A stretch of 64,000 bases of DNA from Erythroxylum novogranatense (GCA_029891385.1 CM057228.1:84122964-84186963), one strand, 5' to 3'; positions 49,264 to 62,429 are shown, counted from the stretch's first letter. Numbers and translations are program-made. The notes: a model not told the origin generated them from the sequence alone.

Positions 49264-51906
49264 TGTAACATCCCGTCACCGATGGGATGGGTACAGTTCT
49301 TTGTATACGTATATTTGGCATGTGCATGCATTATAGAATTTTGTATAATTGGCAATTATTGTATCGGCATTCGACGCGTACATACATGTATGACATACTT
49401 CTGATTTGATTTGGATAGTGTGGATTTGGAAATGATTAGGGCAAGTGTGATAATCAGGTTACATTAGGTTCGAGAATTGAATTTGAGTTAGAAATGAAAG
49501 TTAGAAAATTGAATTGTGAAATTGGAGTATATGATTATGAGTTTTCTATTTTTGAGGATTTATAGGAATTTTTCTGGAATTTTCGGAGCAATAGGCCCGG
49601 ACCGGAAAATTGATCAATGACTGGTTAATTGAATTTTCGGTTCCGAAATTGATTATCCAATGGCACGGATAGGTTAGAAATTTGATTTGAGGAATTAGGG
49701 TTTAGCCATTGGAATTCGGTAGAAATTAGAATTAGAAACTGACTTGAGGTGGTTCGGATGAGACTTGTGGCAATTAAATTTGCCAAACATGTCTTAGTTT
49801 AAATCTTTTATTTAAAGCCTTAGCCTTTGAAATCTTGCTCTACGATGCTCCTCCATTTTGAAAGAAATCATAGGTTTGCTCTTGATTCTTCTTCCTCTTT
49901 CCATCATCGTGGATCTTCCTCGTGGATTGGCTTCTTCTTCCACCTTTGATTGTTCCCTTTGGATTGGGTAAAGAAGAGTTGAAGATGGGTTTGAGTTTGG
50001 TGATTGCCGTGGGTGTCTTTGAGGTTATTAATCAAGTAAGTTACTTATTTCTTGTCTTATATAGTTTGATTGGTTGATTTATGTAGTTATTTAGGTGATT
50101 TAGCATGAATATTTAAGGATTTGGCATTTAGGATTTTCGATGGTTATTTTCGTTGATTTTAGGGTTGAAATTTTGGGAATAATCGTTGTTTGATGAAATA
50201 GAAGCTAAAGATTGGTTGTATGATGTGTATGGAATTATTTAGGAGTGGTTTGTAAGGAAAAAAATCTGGATTTGGAGTTGTTATCAGCCGAAAATCTGAA
50301 AATTTCTGGGTTTTCAGGCGTGTTCGCCTTCGCACGCCATGTGAGCACGAAGAACACGCCGCTTGCGAAACAAAATTACTCCATACGCCGACGACGCCTT
50401 GAAAAGGCGCGCTTGACGAAATGGAGAGGCACTGCGTCGTGACGTCTGCGTGCGTACACGCAGCGCAAAGGACGCGTGGTTCGCCGCGACGAAGACGGCG
50501 AAAGAGGGAGCTCGTCATGACGAGGAGGCGAGCGCATGGCGAGGAAGGCTGATTTTCTAAAGTGAAATTTTAGGTTTTAAGTTTTGGGGATTTAGGAATT
50601 GGACAATTCAATTAGTTATGGATTAAATTCAATTTGGAGATTATGAATTCAGAAATTAGAATTTGAGATCGGGAAAATTCAGATTTGTGTGGAAATGTCA
50701 TACCATATATAACGTACATTATTGATTCATATGCATCATTGAACATTGAAATTGATACAATTAGTAATGTTATTTATATTTTGATTGTTATAGCGGCTCA
50801 GTGGATCGCCGATCGTCCGACATAGGCGAGACTTCCCGGCGAGAGCTTCGAAGTTACGAGGTGAGTAACCTAGTTGGTTTCTCAACCTTTATGTGTTTAT
50901 TTTATGTATTAATGCCATGTGGAGTTCGTGATGATTATATGTGTTTGTTTTGATTAATTTCGGACCACAGTGTTGAAATATTTGAGATGTGCTATAGAAG
51001 TGTAAAGTGTGCATTAATTGTTAATAAGTGGTTTCAAATGTAAATTGGATAGTGATATTAGGTTGTGTACGATTTGGGAGATTTGTAACATGTGCATTCA
51101 TGCCATTATGCATGATCGAGATAATTGTGATTTTGGTAGTGCGATCCATCGATATATGAGCTTTAAGCTCAATGCACAGGGCTTGATGCCCAACGATTTT
51201 CAGAGCTTTATGCTCAACGTATTAGGGCTTTTGAGCCTAATGTTTTCAGAGCCAATGGCTCAACGTATATGAGCTTAGGCGCACGGTCACAACAACGAAA
51301 GAAAATGAAAGAGTCACATGCACATTGCATATATGAATGTTTACATGTGAATTGTGTGAAAGGCATATCACCTTATAAATGTAAAATTGACTGCATGTGA
51401 TTTCTTGTTTGTGATATTGTACGATACTGTGTGATTTTCTGGATATGCATTAGTTGGGTGGACCATCGATGATGGTTTCTCACTGAGTTCGCAAACTCAC
51501 CCAACATTGCATTTATTTTTCAGGACAGTGATAGTTTGACTCCTAGCTCCAGTCCGTGAGACTTTTCCTACTGTTGTGTGCCGACGAGAGGAGCATGGCC
51601 CTGTGTCGGTCGGTTTGTGGATCTTTTTGGGATATTTTGGGGATGACATAGTTAGGAGTTACGTTAGTTCTTTTGAGACTTGTACAGTTGTAAATATGAC
51701 TGATGATGTATTGATGGTTTTATGAAATGAATGAAAAGGGATCTTTTGGTTTTAAAAATTTAGTGAACGTGATATTACTGCTTAATTATATTGATGCCAT
51801 GAGGTTTATAGAAATAATAGATTGGTAGTGCACCCTCGTCGTAGGTTATGCATCGGTACGACCTACGGGCGCCCCGGTGTATACTCTACGGTGAGGGGGT
51901 GCTACA
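49264..51906 (+). repeat. G2 5' LTR (2643 bp)
   Basis: Starts TGTAAC, ends GCTACA. It contains a GC-rich island (about 50320-50555), a stem-loop array (51158-51261) and the ACTCACCCAACATTGC..TTTTTCAGG block near 51500. It lacks about 32 bp that are present in the other LTR near 57297-57330. Confidence 0.92.
51158..51261. repeat. Array of five small stem-loops in the G2 LTR
   Basis: Inverted repeats follow each other every 21-24 bp: GAGCTTTAAGCTC (51158), GGGCTTGATGCCC (51179), GAGCTTTATGCTC (51203), GGGCTTTTGAGCCT (51225; one G-T pair) and GAGCCAATGGCTC (51249). The spacers alternate AACGTAT-like and AATG/AACG..TTTTCA-like, so the underlying period is about 46 bp. Stem arms change together (GAGC/GCTC versus GGGC/GCCC). 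Confidence 0.8.
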
Positions 51907-51911
51907 TTAGG

Positions 51912-51926
51912 TGGTATCAGAGCATG
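51912..51926 (+). promoter_or_regulatory. G2 primer-binding site
   Basis: TGGTATCAGAGCATG, complementary to the 3' end of plant initiator tRNA-Met, five bases after the LTR end. Confidence 0.9.
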
Positions 51927-52059
51927 ATTTGGCATCTTTTGGGCATAGAGTATCTTAGGCTTGAATTTCATAAGAAAAGCAACAAATTGATCGGAATTGT
52001 GATTTTGTTGTAGGTCATCCGTCTTTGGTGATCAGGTAGATCACTCAGCTGACCAAGGA

Positions 52060-53150
52060 TCAGTCGGAGCGAGTAGGGAGACTTCTATACCTCTGCATGA
52101 GGAGCAGCCTCCTAGAGCTCCCATGAGACGGGAGCGGAGGTATGATCGTCTGCGTAAGCAGGGAGCTGTGGATTTCTATGGCAACACAGACCCTGCTGAG
52201 GCTGAGGGTTGGTTGGAGAGGACCGAGCGGGTCCTAGATCAGATGGATTGCGACCCTGAGGAGCGCTTCGATTATGCCGTTTCATTGCTCCAGGGTCTAG
52301 CTTACCAGTGGTGGAAGACTGTCCCGGGTAGTTCCACCAGACCTTGTGTGTTGACTTGGGATGATTTCGAGAGCCTTTGGGATAATTTCATGCCCGGGCT
52401 ATTGGAGATGAAGATGCGGGGAGTTCTTTGGTGAGACAGGGTCTATGTCATGGTGACTCACGAGGTCGGGTTTAATGAGCTGTCAAGATATCGTCTGCTC
52501 GATTGCCTCCGAGGTGATAGAGTGCCGGAGATTTGAGGAGGGCTTAATGGAGATTCATACCAAAGTTAGCCCGGTCGGATATGGGCACCTTGTGGAGTTG
52601 AGATCAGCTGCAGTGAGGATTGGGCAGCTTTTGAGACAGAGTCGGGCCGAGACTGGTCAGGGATTTGGGGGCAAGCGAACTAGTGACAGTCAGGGTAGTT
52701 CTGGTAGGAGCTTGAGCAGATGCCAGAGTAGATTCAGATCAGCAGGGGATTGAACGATCGAGTTACGGTCGAGAGGAGATTTGGATAGATTGGTAATAGC
52801 AGTAGTAGTGGTGGCAGAGGGGTAGGACAGGCTTTGCCGGTTTGCGTACATTGTGAAAAGAGGCACAGTGGAGAGTGCTGGAGAGTGACAGGAGCCTATT
52901 TAGCATGTGGATATATGGATCACATGATTCGGAGTTGTCCTTTGACTTTGGGAGTTCAGTCAGCCGTTAGTAGGAGAGCTGGTAGTAGCTCGATGGCGCA
53001 GCAGAGCCGTAGCAGTGGACCTGGACTTAGGGGCCGAGGTAGAGCCCGAGGTAGAGGTGGAGAGTCCTTTGTGGGGACAGAGGACGAGGACGGGTCGAAG
53101 TCGAGCCGGGTCTCACGCCACGACCGGCAGAGGCCCAGATTCCCGATGTG
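52060..53150 (+). pseudogene. G2 gag, broken
   Basis: Encodes a chromovirus gag: RRERRYDRLRKQGAVDFYG, DPAEAEGWLERTERVLDQMD and LAYQWWKTVPGSS (retrotrans_gag domain). It is interrupted by a stop at 52432-52434 and by frame changes through 52435-52830. The nucleocapsid part follows (VCVHCEKRHSGECWRVTGAY, near 52840-52910), in which the first Cys of the second knuckle, seen as CLRCGSMDH in the related G3, is replaced (YLACGYMDH). An Arg/Gly-rich stretch ends it. The product could not be made in one piece. Confidence 0.88.
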
Positions 53151-56100
53151 GTTGCAGGTTTGCTTCTACTCTCTGATATTGAGGTTTATGCATTGATAGA
53201 TCCAGGGTCCACGCATTCTTTTATTGCACCGCATGTGGCATGTAGATTGCATGTGGATAGGGAGATGTTGCAGTATGGGTTGCAGGTGAGTACACCTTTG
53301 GGTAGTACTACTGCTTTAGGCGAGGTTTGCAAGGGGTGTTCGATTCGGATCAATTCAGCGGTATTGAGTGCAGACCTGATAGTGTTGCCCCTGAGAGAGA
53401 TAGATTTGATTTTGGGGATGGATTGGCTCACTGCCCATAGGGCTCTTATGGATTGTTATACCAAGGAGGTCGTGTTAGAGTCTCCTGGTCAGCCGAGGGC
53501 TGTATTTCGAGGTGTTAGTCAAGCAGTGCCAGCCAGGATGATTTCATCCACGAGTGCTCTGAGATTGATGCGAGGAGGTTGTGAGGCTTATTTGGCGCAT
53601 GTGGTGGACTCCAAAGTGCAGCAGAGTTTGCAGGATGTCCCTGTGATCAGGGAGTTCCCAGATGTGTTTCCCGAGGAGTTACCGGGTTTGCCACCGGATC
53701 GGGAGACGGAGTTTGAGATAGACCTCATTCCAGGTACCGCTCCTATATCGATACCTCCGTATAGGATGGTACCGGTGGAACTGAGGGAGCTTAAGGCTCA
53801 GTTGCAAGAGTTATTAGATAAGGGGTTCATCAGGCCGAGTGTTTCGCCGTGGGGAGCTCCGGTGTTATTTGTGAAGAAGAAGGACGGGACTATGAGACTG
53901 TGCATCGATTATAGGCAGCTTAATCGGGTTACAGTTAAGAATAAGTACCCACTGCCTAGGATCGATGACTTATTTGATCAGTTGCAGGGAGCTCAGGTGT
54001 TTACCAAGTTGGACTTGAGATCCGGATACTATCAGTTGAGGATCGCAGAGGCCGATGTGCCTAAGAGTGCTTTCAGGAGCAGGTATGGGCATTTCGAGTT
54101 CTTAGTGATGCCGTTCGGGTTGACTAATGCCCCGACAGCCTTCATGGCCTTGATGAATAGGGTCTTTCAGCCATACCTGGATCAGTTTGTGATCGTATTC
54201 ATCGATGATATTTTGGTGTATTCGAGGTCTAGACAGGAGCATGCAGAGCATCTGAGGATAGTGCTTCAGATTATGAGGGATAGACAGTTGTATGCCAAAT
54301 TCACTAAGTGTGAATTTTGGCTAGATGAGGTGGTGTTTCTAGGTCACATCGTGTCTGGTGAGGGTATCCGGGTGGATCCTCACAAGATTGAGGCAGTGAG
54401 GAGTTGGGAGATTCCGAGGAACGTGCCAGAGTTGAGGAGTTTCCTCGGATTGGCAGGATATTACCGGAGGTTTGTCGAGGGATTCTTTGTGATCTTAACC
54501 CCGTTGACAAAACTTCTGAGGAAGGGTGTGGCCTTCAGTTGGACAGATGAGTGTCAGAGGAGTTTCGAGGAGTTGATACATCAGTGGACTACGGCGCCGG
54601 TGTTAGCCCTGCCATCTGGAGCGGGAGGTTTCGAGGTGTTTAGTGATGCTTCGCAGCAGGGTTTAGGCTGTGTGCTAATGCAGCATGGGAGAGTCATAGC
54701 ATATGCTTCGAGGCAGTTGAGATCCTATGAGAGTAATTATCCAGTGCATGACTTGGAGTTAGCAACAGTTGTGTTCGCTTTGAAGATCTGGAGACATTAT
54801 CTGTATGGGGAGACGTTCCAGATCTTCACCGATCATAAGAGCTTGAGGTATTTGTTGAGTCAGCGAGAGCTGAATCTGAGGCAGAGGAGATGGTTAAAGC
54901 TGCTTAAGGACTATGACTGCACTATCGAGTACCACCCAGGGAAGGCTAATGTGGTAGCTGATGCATTGAGTAGGAGATCGCATGGTAGTGCAGCTCAGAT
55001 TCAGGTTTTGAGGTTGCCGTGTTTAGTTCAGTTGAGAGCTCTTACTCTGCAGATGGATTTGAGTCAGGATGGAGCTCTGATTGCGACTTTGAGGCTGAGG
55101 CCAGTATTGCATGATCGGATTAGGAGAGTACAGGATCAGGATCCAGTGTTGGTGAGATTGATTGACAGAGTCAGATCTGGATGGCTATCCGAGTTTGAGT
55201 TGAGAAATGGTACTTTGTGGATGGGTCAGAGGTTATGTGTTCCTAATGTAGATGATCTGAGGCAAGAGATTTTGGAGGAGGCTCATTTGGCTGCTTATGC
55301 CATGCATCCTGGTGTCACCAAGATGTATCGTACACTCAAGTTGCATTTCTGGTGGCTAGGTATGAAGAGACATGTAGCGGAGTTTGTTTCTCGGTGTTTG
55401 ACGTGCCAACAGGTTAAGGCTGAGCACCAGGCCCCAGTTGGGAGATTGCAGTCGTTACCCATTTCGAAGTGGAAATGGGAGCGTATTACGATGAACTTTA
55501 TTATGGGGTTGCCTAGGACGCCGAGGCAGTGTGATGCTATCTGGGTCATAGTAGGCCGGTTGACTAAATCGACTCACTTCTTGCCAGTGAGGGAGAGCAA
55601 TACCCTCGATCAGTTGGCCCAGAAGTATGTAGCAGAGATAGTTCGACTGCATGGGGTCCCAGTATCGATAGTGTCAGATAGGGATCGTGTTTACTTCGAG
55701 GTTTTGGAGGAGTTCTGATTGGCTATGGGGCGAGATTGAACTTGACTGGCGTTTCATCCTCGAATGATGGGGGAGTGAGAGGACTATTCGGACTCTTGAA
55801 GACATGTTGAGAGCACATGTATTGGAGTTAGAGTGCGTGGGATCGATGTTGCCTCTGGTAGAGTTTGCTTATAATAATCGATGCATCAGAGCGACATTGG
55901 TATGGCACCGTATGAGGCGTTGTATGGAGACGTGTAGATCCCTCTTCTTTGGGATGAAGAGGGTATGAGGATGTTAGAGGGCCCCGAGCTGATCCAAGAC
56001 ACTGTGGATAAGGTACAGCTGATTCGGAGTCGCATCAAGGTGGCTCAGGATAGGCATAAGAGTTATGTGGATCAGCATCGGAGAGAGATGAAGTATGTTG

Positions 56101-56532
56101 TAGGCGATAGAGTGTTCCTCAGAGTGATTTGGCCGTAAAGGCAAGTTGAGTCCTCGGTATATCGGTCCGTATGAGATTACCGAGAGGATTAGACCGTTGG
56201 CCTATAGATTGGCCTTACCGAGTGAGATGTCGCAGCTACATGATGTGTTTCACGTGAGCATGCTTCGGAGATATCGTGCTGACCCGACTCATGTGATTCT
56301 GGCTCAAGAGATCGAGATAGCTAGTGATCTGAGTTATGTTGAGGAGCCAGTGCGGATTATTGGATCGCGGGTCAAGCAGTTGAGATCCAGGGTGATTCCA
56401 TTTGTGAAAGTCCTTTGGAAGAACCACTCATCAGAGGAGGCGACTTGGGAGACTGAGGAGCACATGAGGAGGCAGTACCCTCGTCTGTTTGATCAGTCAG
56501 GTAAGAAAATTTCGGGACAAAATTTTTATTAG
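53148..56532 (+). pseudogene. G2 pol: protease, RT, RNase H, integrase, chromodomain; broken near the integrase
   Basis: An 856-codon open frame (53148-55718) has, in order, a protease ([12 protein letters not shown]), RT ([21 protein letters not shown]), RNase H ([24 protein letters not shown]) and integrase. The integrase has a zinc segment ending CLTCQQVK, then [12 protein letters not shown], where chromoviruses have the catalytic Asp (MDF); here it is Asn. [13 protein letters not shown] (usually VDRLTK) is also altered. After SDRDRVYF the frame breaks at 55719, with several stops up to 56120. The end of pol resumes at 56146-56532 (MSPRYIGPYEITERI, HDVFHVSMLRRY) and closes with a chromodomain-like segment (VKVLWKNHSSEEATWETEE), which in chromoviruses guides insertion into chromatin. 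The integrase damage alone makes this copy inactive. Confidence 0.93.
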
Positions 56533-56543
56533 GAGGGGAGAAT
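56531..56543 (+). promoter_or_regulatory. G2 polypurine tract
   Basis: AGGAGGGGAGAAT directly before the second LTR; the same block, inverted, precedes the G3 LTR at 60840. Confidence 0.88.
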
Positions 56544-58027
56544 TGTAACATCCCGTCACCGATGGGATGGGTACAGTTCTTTGTACACGTATATTTGGCA
56601 TGTGCATGCATTATAGAATTTTGTATAATTGGCAATTATTGTACTGGCATTCGTACATACATACATGTATGACATACTTCTGATTTGATTTGGATAGTGT
56701 GGATTTGGAAATGATTAGGGCAAGTGTTATAATCAGGTTACATTAGGTTCGAGAATTGAATTTGAGTTAGAAATGAAAGTTAGGAAATTGAATTGTGAAA
56801 TTGGAGTATATGATTATGAGTTTTCTATTTTTGAGAATTTATAGAATTTTTTCTGGAATTTTTGGAGTAATAGGCCCGGACTAGAAAATTGATCAATGAC
56901 TGGTTAATTGGATTTTCGGTTCCGAAATTGATTATCCAACGGCACGGATAGGTTAGAAATTTGATTTGAGGAATTAGGGTTTAGCCATTGGAATTCGGGA
57001 GAAATTAGAATTAGAAACTAACTTGAGGTGGTTCGGATGGGACTTGTGGCAATTAAATTTGCCAAACATGTCTTAGTTTAAATCTTTTATTTAAAGCCTT
57101 AGCCTTTGAAATCTTGCTCTATGATGCTCCTCCATTTTGAAAGAAATCATAGGTTTGCTCTTGATTCTTCTTCCTCTTTCCATCATCGTGGATCTTCCTC
57201 GTGGATTGGCTTCTTCTTCCACCTTTGATTGTTCCCTTTGGATTGGGTAAAGAAGAGTTGAAGATGGGTTTGAGTTTAGTGATTGCCGTGGGTGTCGTTG
57301 AGCTTTGATTTGGTGTGGTCCTTGAAGATTTGAGGTTATTAATCAAGTAAGTTACTTATTTCTTGTCTTATATAGTTTGATTGGTTGATTTATAGAGTTA
57401 TTTAGGTGATTTAGCATGAATATTTAAGGATTTGGCATTTAGGGTTTCCGATGGTTATTTTCGTTGATTTTAGGGTTGAAATTTTGGGAATAATCGTTGT
57501 TTGATGAAATAGAAGCTAAAGATTGGTTGTATGATGTGTATGGAATTATTTAGGAGTGGTTTGTAAGGAGAAAATCTAGATTTGGAGTTGTTATCAGCCG
57601 AAAATCTGAAAATTTCTGGGTTTTCTGGGCGTGTCTGCGACCGCACGCCGCGACGAGCAAAATTGTTCCACACTGGAGAGGCGCACGTCGCGACATTCAT
57701 GATCGCGTCTGCTTGCATGAAGGGCGCGTGGTTCGCATGGCGAGGGAGCGACGACGCCATGGCGAGGAAGGTGATTCAAAGTGAAATTTTAGGTTTTAAG
57801 TTTTGGGGATTTAGGAATTGGACAATTCAATTAGTTATGGATTAAATTTAATTTGGAGATTATGAATTCGGAAATTAGAATTTGAGATCGGGAAAATTCG
57901 GATTTGTGTCGAAAATGTCATACCATGTATAGTACGTACATTATTCGATTCATATGCATCATTGAACATTGGAAATTGATACAATTAGTAATGTTATTTA
58001 TATTTTGATTGTTATAGCGGCTCAAGT
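56544..58027 (+). repeat. G2 3' LTR, left part, cut by G3
   Basis: Matches 49264 to about 50800 of the 5' LTR; stops at ATAGCGGCTCAAGT, where the other LTR continues into AGTGGATCGCC. The part holding the stem-loop array is displaced beyond the window. Confidence 0.92.
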
Positions 58028-60839
58028 AGTAACGCCCCCTCACCGTAGGGGTACATATCGGGAAACCCGAAGGTCGTTCCGACACGTATCCCACAATAAG
58101 GGTGCACTACCAGAACATTATCCAATAATATCCACATGGCATCGCAATAAGAAAAACTATAAAATATCACAATAGCAGAGATCAGCAAATTTGAATCCCA
58201 AAATAATAATCATCTGGTACAGTCATCCAATGTCAGAATAGACAAGTCTATCAGTCTCCTAACAAAACCAAAAAGGAAACTGATACAAGCATCTATCCTA
58301 AGTCATCCTCAAAAGCTAACCCAGTTGACCGACCTGTGTGCCATCGCGTCCCTTGCCAGCAGCTCGCACGACAGGAAAGAATATCTTCGGAGCTAGGAGT
58401 CTACTCTATCAGTCCTGAAAAATAGGTTGCAATTTTGGGTGAGTTTGCGAACTCAGTGAGAAACCATCATCGATGGTTCACTCAAATCATGCATTACGCA
58501 AATTGCGTACAGCACGACACAGTAATATCAATTAACAGTATTATATAGCGTATGCGATAGTTTATATCGATTATGCGATGCGAATAACAATATTAAAGAG
58601 CAAATGCAGATTCACGATATTACATCACAATATCTGATAAATCATGGCATCACACGATTCGAAGAATCGTCATACAATTTAACAATTCAATCATCATGTA
58701 TATAATGCATATGAGACTCTTTCCGATTATTGATATTGTGCCCAAGTGCTCGATCGAGGCTTTCGATGGGGACAGCGTGAGATTTCTCCCCCGGGCTAGG
58801 CGTCGATGCGATGTTCGATCTCGAGGCTCTTTTCAGTGATAATAGCAACTTGGGACACGTCCATTATCTGATCATGCATTTATGCATGCGATGCGATCTT
58901 GATAATTCAATATTGATGATTACGTAATTTACGATGTATGGCTATAGAGCCCGAGATATCGATTCCCGGTATCATACGGTGATCTAGTTGAGCGATAAAG
59001 CATGCAATTCAATCCAATCAATTTGATGTCGGTAATAGTCAATCCAATTCAGTAGTAGCATGCATTTCGATCCTAATCACGCCGGTAATCATCTGATTCA
59101 CCTTTGCAAGTAATTCATACGAGCATATAAACAATCGAGAATTTGAGAAACCAACTAGATTACTCACCAGTAACTCCGAGCTCTGCTGGAGGAAGTCACA
59201 GCAATATCCGTGGAACGACGGTCCAACGGTGCCTCTATAACAATAAAATATAAACCATTACTAATTGCCCAATTAAGCGATGCAAGAATGCATATGTCTC
59301 GTGAAATGATGTACAATGCGTATTCACGACTTTCAGGCTCTAAAATCCAATTTCGGTACATTAAGCCCAATTCTATCTCTTTGTTCAATTGATCGACAAT
59401 TATTTGATCCATTCCTAAAATCCAGTCAATTTACCTCCATTCATACTCCTTATAACAATTCCTTATTCATTGGGTTGAAACTTCTATTGAAATTTCCAAT
59501 TAAAACTCCAATAGTCTCAATTTGCCACTTAGGTCACATTATGAACTCTAATTGACCTTAATTTCGATAAATCAATACCAATTAAATTAAATTCCAATCC
59601 TCTAATTATCCTCAATTGTAGATCTCTTTCCCTAGTTCACAACAAATCTGGGATCACTTCAATCGGAGGTCTATATCATGAATTATGCCCAATACACCAA
59701 ATTAAATCCAATGGAACAGTCCCTCTCGCCGCGGCATCGCGTCTCTCGCCGCGGGGCAGAAAAGCTCGCTCGCTGCGGCGTGAGCATCGCTCGCAGCGGC
59801 GAACGACACGTCCTGGCACGCCCCGAGGCGAGGGCAGCACGCCGCGGCGTCATACATATATAACGCTCGCCGCGGCGAACGAATATAAATTCGTCGTCGT
59901 CGGGGCTCGCGTGCAGGTCGCGGCGTGCGACGATCCTCTTCGTCTTCTCCGATCGTTCCTCACTCTAAAACCACCATTAATACACTTCAGCTACTCAAAT
60001 CAACTCTAATAAATACCATAAATGCAGTAGAAACCATAAATAACAACATTAATACCATAAAACTTACCAAAACACAAATCAATCCACAAATCTACCGTAA
60101 CCTTAAAATCCTCCAAACCAATCGATCAACCAATAGCAAAGCTTCTAACCTTCATCAATGACAGTAAACAAGTTAGCCTAGCATACTAGGAAGAAACCAT
60201 GAGAAGAAATCGAAAGATCTCTCACCGAAGGAAGAAAATCGAATCACCGTCGAGGGGGAAGAGGAACTCGCATATGCCTTAGTCAAAATCCCCCAATTTC
60301 ATTCAACCTTAATATTTATAGACCTAAGTCTCCATATCAGTCCAAATTCCAGTCTCTAAATTTCAATGACTCAACACATTTATTTCTTATCAGTAAAAAT
60401 CCTAATTTTTCCATCACCATTGGACAGTTCTTTCGAAGATGATCAATCGATCGATCGCCTAAATATTTACGGTAAAGGCGATTTCTCCCGAATTTCCCAG
60501 AAATTTCCTATAATCCACTATCAAATACCAACCACTCGTAACCAATATTAAATCAATCATTTGAACCCAAAAACTCAAATTTCTCAATTAATCATATTCT
60601 AGTCGATTCGATTAGGTTTACAATTTGATCACCACAAACCAGTCACTTGATCAATTTCAATTCACAATTAAATACGAAAAATCATGAATGCATGTACCTA
60701 TGAATATATGCATATGCAAAGAAACCAGTTCCTCTATAATTAGAGGCGAAGAGTGACTCGATCGAAGAATCTGAAGAAAATCGATTAGTCAGTCTCGATA
60801 TTACCATTTTACCCTTGCTGACAGTAATGGGATGTTACA
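58028..60839 (-). repeat. G3 3' LTR (about 2.8 kb)
   Basis: On the minus strand it begins TGTAACATCCC, the same start as the G2 LTR; the plus-strand left edge AGTAACGCCCCCTCACCG matches the LTR start at 63706 with a few changes. It contains a GC-rich island at 59718-59942. Apart from the ends it differs widely from the G2 LTR. Confidence 0.88.
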
Positions 60840-60853
60840 ATTCACCCCTCCTT

Positions 60854-62400
60854 ATAAAAATTTCGTTCTCGAAATTTCATATCTGATGAATCGAGGGACG
60901 GAGAATTTATCCGCTCTTTTACGTCACGATTCTTACTCATATCCTTATAATTTTTTCACGATCCATACATCCGCATCGTAAACACATTTATCATATCTTA
61001 CCACTGTTTCTTAATTCGGTCAATAGAACCACTTTACCAATCTATTTTTCACGACGGTCACATAGAGACTATCTAATAACAAATTTAGTTCCTTATCGAT
61101 TCGACTCATTGACATGAGCCGGGATCGTTCAATCCTTTTGATTCAATTCACTTATCATCATTAACTCAAGTCAATCATAGTCTTCGCCTATGTTCGGGCA
61201 ATTTCAACGGACTCTAAGGACATCGGTCTCACATTTGTCTCAACAGTACATCTATAATTATCCCTCACTTAAGCATTCGATTTCACACTCTCAACCTTTT
61301 ATTACTCTTTCGGTACATTCTTGTTGGAACACAACGTTTCGATGGATCTTAGAGATTTCTCTAAATCTCCTTTCATGCAAAATACACACTTCACAAGATA
61401 GTCATAAATATCATTTTCTCAAAATTGACTTCCATTTAAATTTCCCAATACGGTTTGCAATTTTCTGAATCGCCAATTTGTTTTGCCGATCCTTTTTATA
61501 CACAATTAATTTGGAATTCTATAACTCATACTACTTTCTTTTTGCCCTATACCAATTTGACAATTATTATTTACCAATAACACATTTATACGCTATTGAA
61601 TTTCTGCCCAATCCATTTAATTTCATACTTGTCTTAACTTTACGACTACTCAATCCTTTAATCTCTTTCGCGAATCATTCAAGTTCCCAAAATATCTCGA
61701 TCATCATTGATTTGCATATCCATGGACATATCCATAACATTTTATATATAATTAATGGTCCCACGCTTTTGATGACACCACAATTTCGGATAATCAATCA
61801 CAGTACAGTCTACGACATTATACTTGTCCTTAGATACGTTAAATCACATTGCACTATATCAACTAATTTCCTCAACTTCTCAATATCATATTCTGCCACA
61901 AATTCCGTTACACTATTCTCTCCATATCTCTCATATCAACTTAGTACTTCCAAACATTTTACATAAAAATTTTACAAGCCAATAATTCCCTTCAATGTCA
62001 TGACTAAATTCTCCTTACTATTCAGTAATCCTATTACACAGTCGGGTTCCTTACGTTAACACAATGCACATTTCCTCAGTAACAGAGTCCACCTCTCACA
62101 CTTGAGTTCCACTAGAATCAGGTCTCCCAATAACGACTTTTATTCACTTCAATTTATTTCCAGTTTATCCTTTTGTTGCTAAATTCTTTAGTCATCATCA
62201 TCCGATCAAATCCGGTATCTACTACGACCTCAGGACACTGTTGGCGCAACCAATCAGTCCATCCACAAAATCACATCTATCTTCCTATACAGTCATACTA
62301 CCCAGAGGTGTACTCACCTCTAACCCTAACTGCAACCTTTCTCTATCCACATGCAGTCTATATGCTGAATGCAATGCAATGCAGTATAATGAAAAGAATA
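60854..62400 (-). other. G3 interior, noncoding where pol should be
   Basis: About 1.5 kb of AT-rich sequence with no RT, RNase H or integrase signature on either strand. Open frames here (for example 61478-61966 plus) have no family features. Only the last bases before the polypurine tract resemble the C-terminal coding end of G2 pol (ATTTCGAGAACGAAATTTTT, minus strand). Confidence 0.6.
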
Positions 62401-62429
62401 AGTGGATCCAAGATCCAACAATGCATATG

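Larger units (their letters stand above)
49264..58027 (+). mobile_element. Chromovirus G2 (Ty3/gypsy, Tekay/Del-like), inserted in C4 gag
   Basis: Both LTRs begin TGTAACATCCCGTCACCG (49264 and 56544). The first LTR ends GGTGCTACA at 51906, followed by the primer site TGGTATCAGAGC (initiator tRNA-Met). A polypurine tract AGGAGGGGAGAAT lies at 56531-56543. Between them are gag, protease, RT, RNase H, integrase and a C-terminal chromodomain-like segment. The second LTR is cut at 58027 by G3 and continues past the window, so the right-hand target duplication cannot be seen. Confidence 0.93.

Noticed and set aside
61478..61966. 162-codon plus-strand open frame
   Set aside because: Lies in the noncoding interior of G3, AT-biased hydrophobic composition, no family features.
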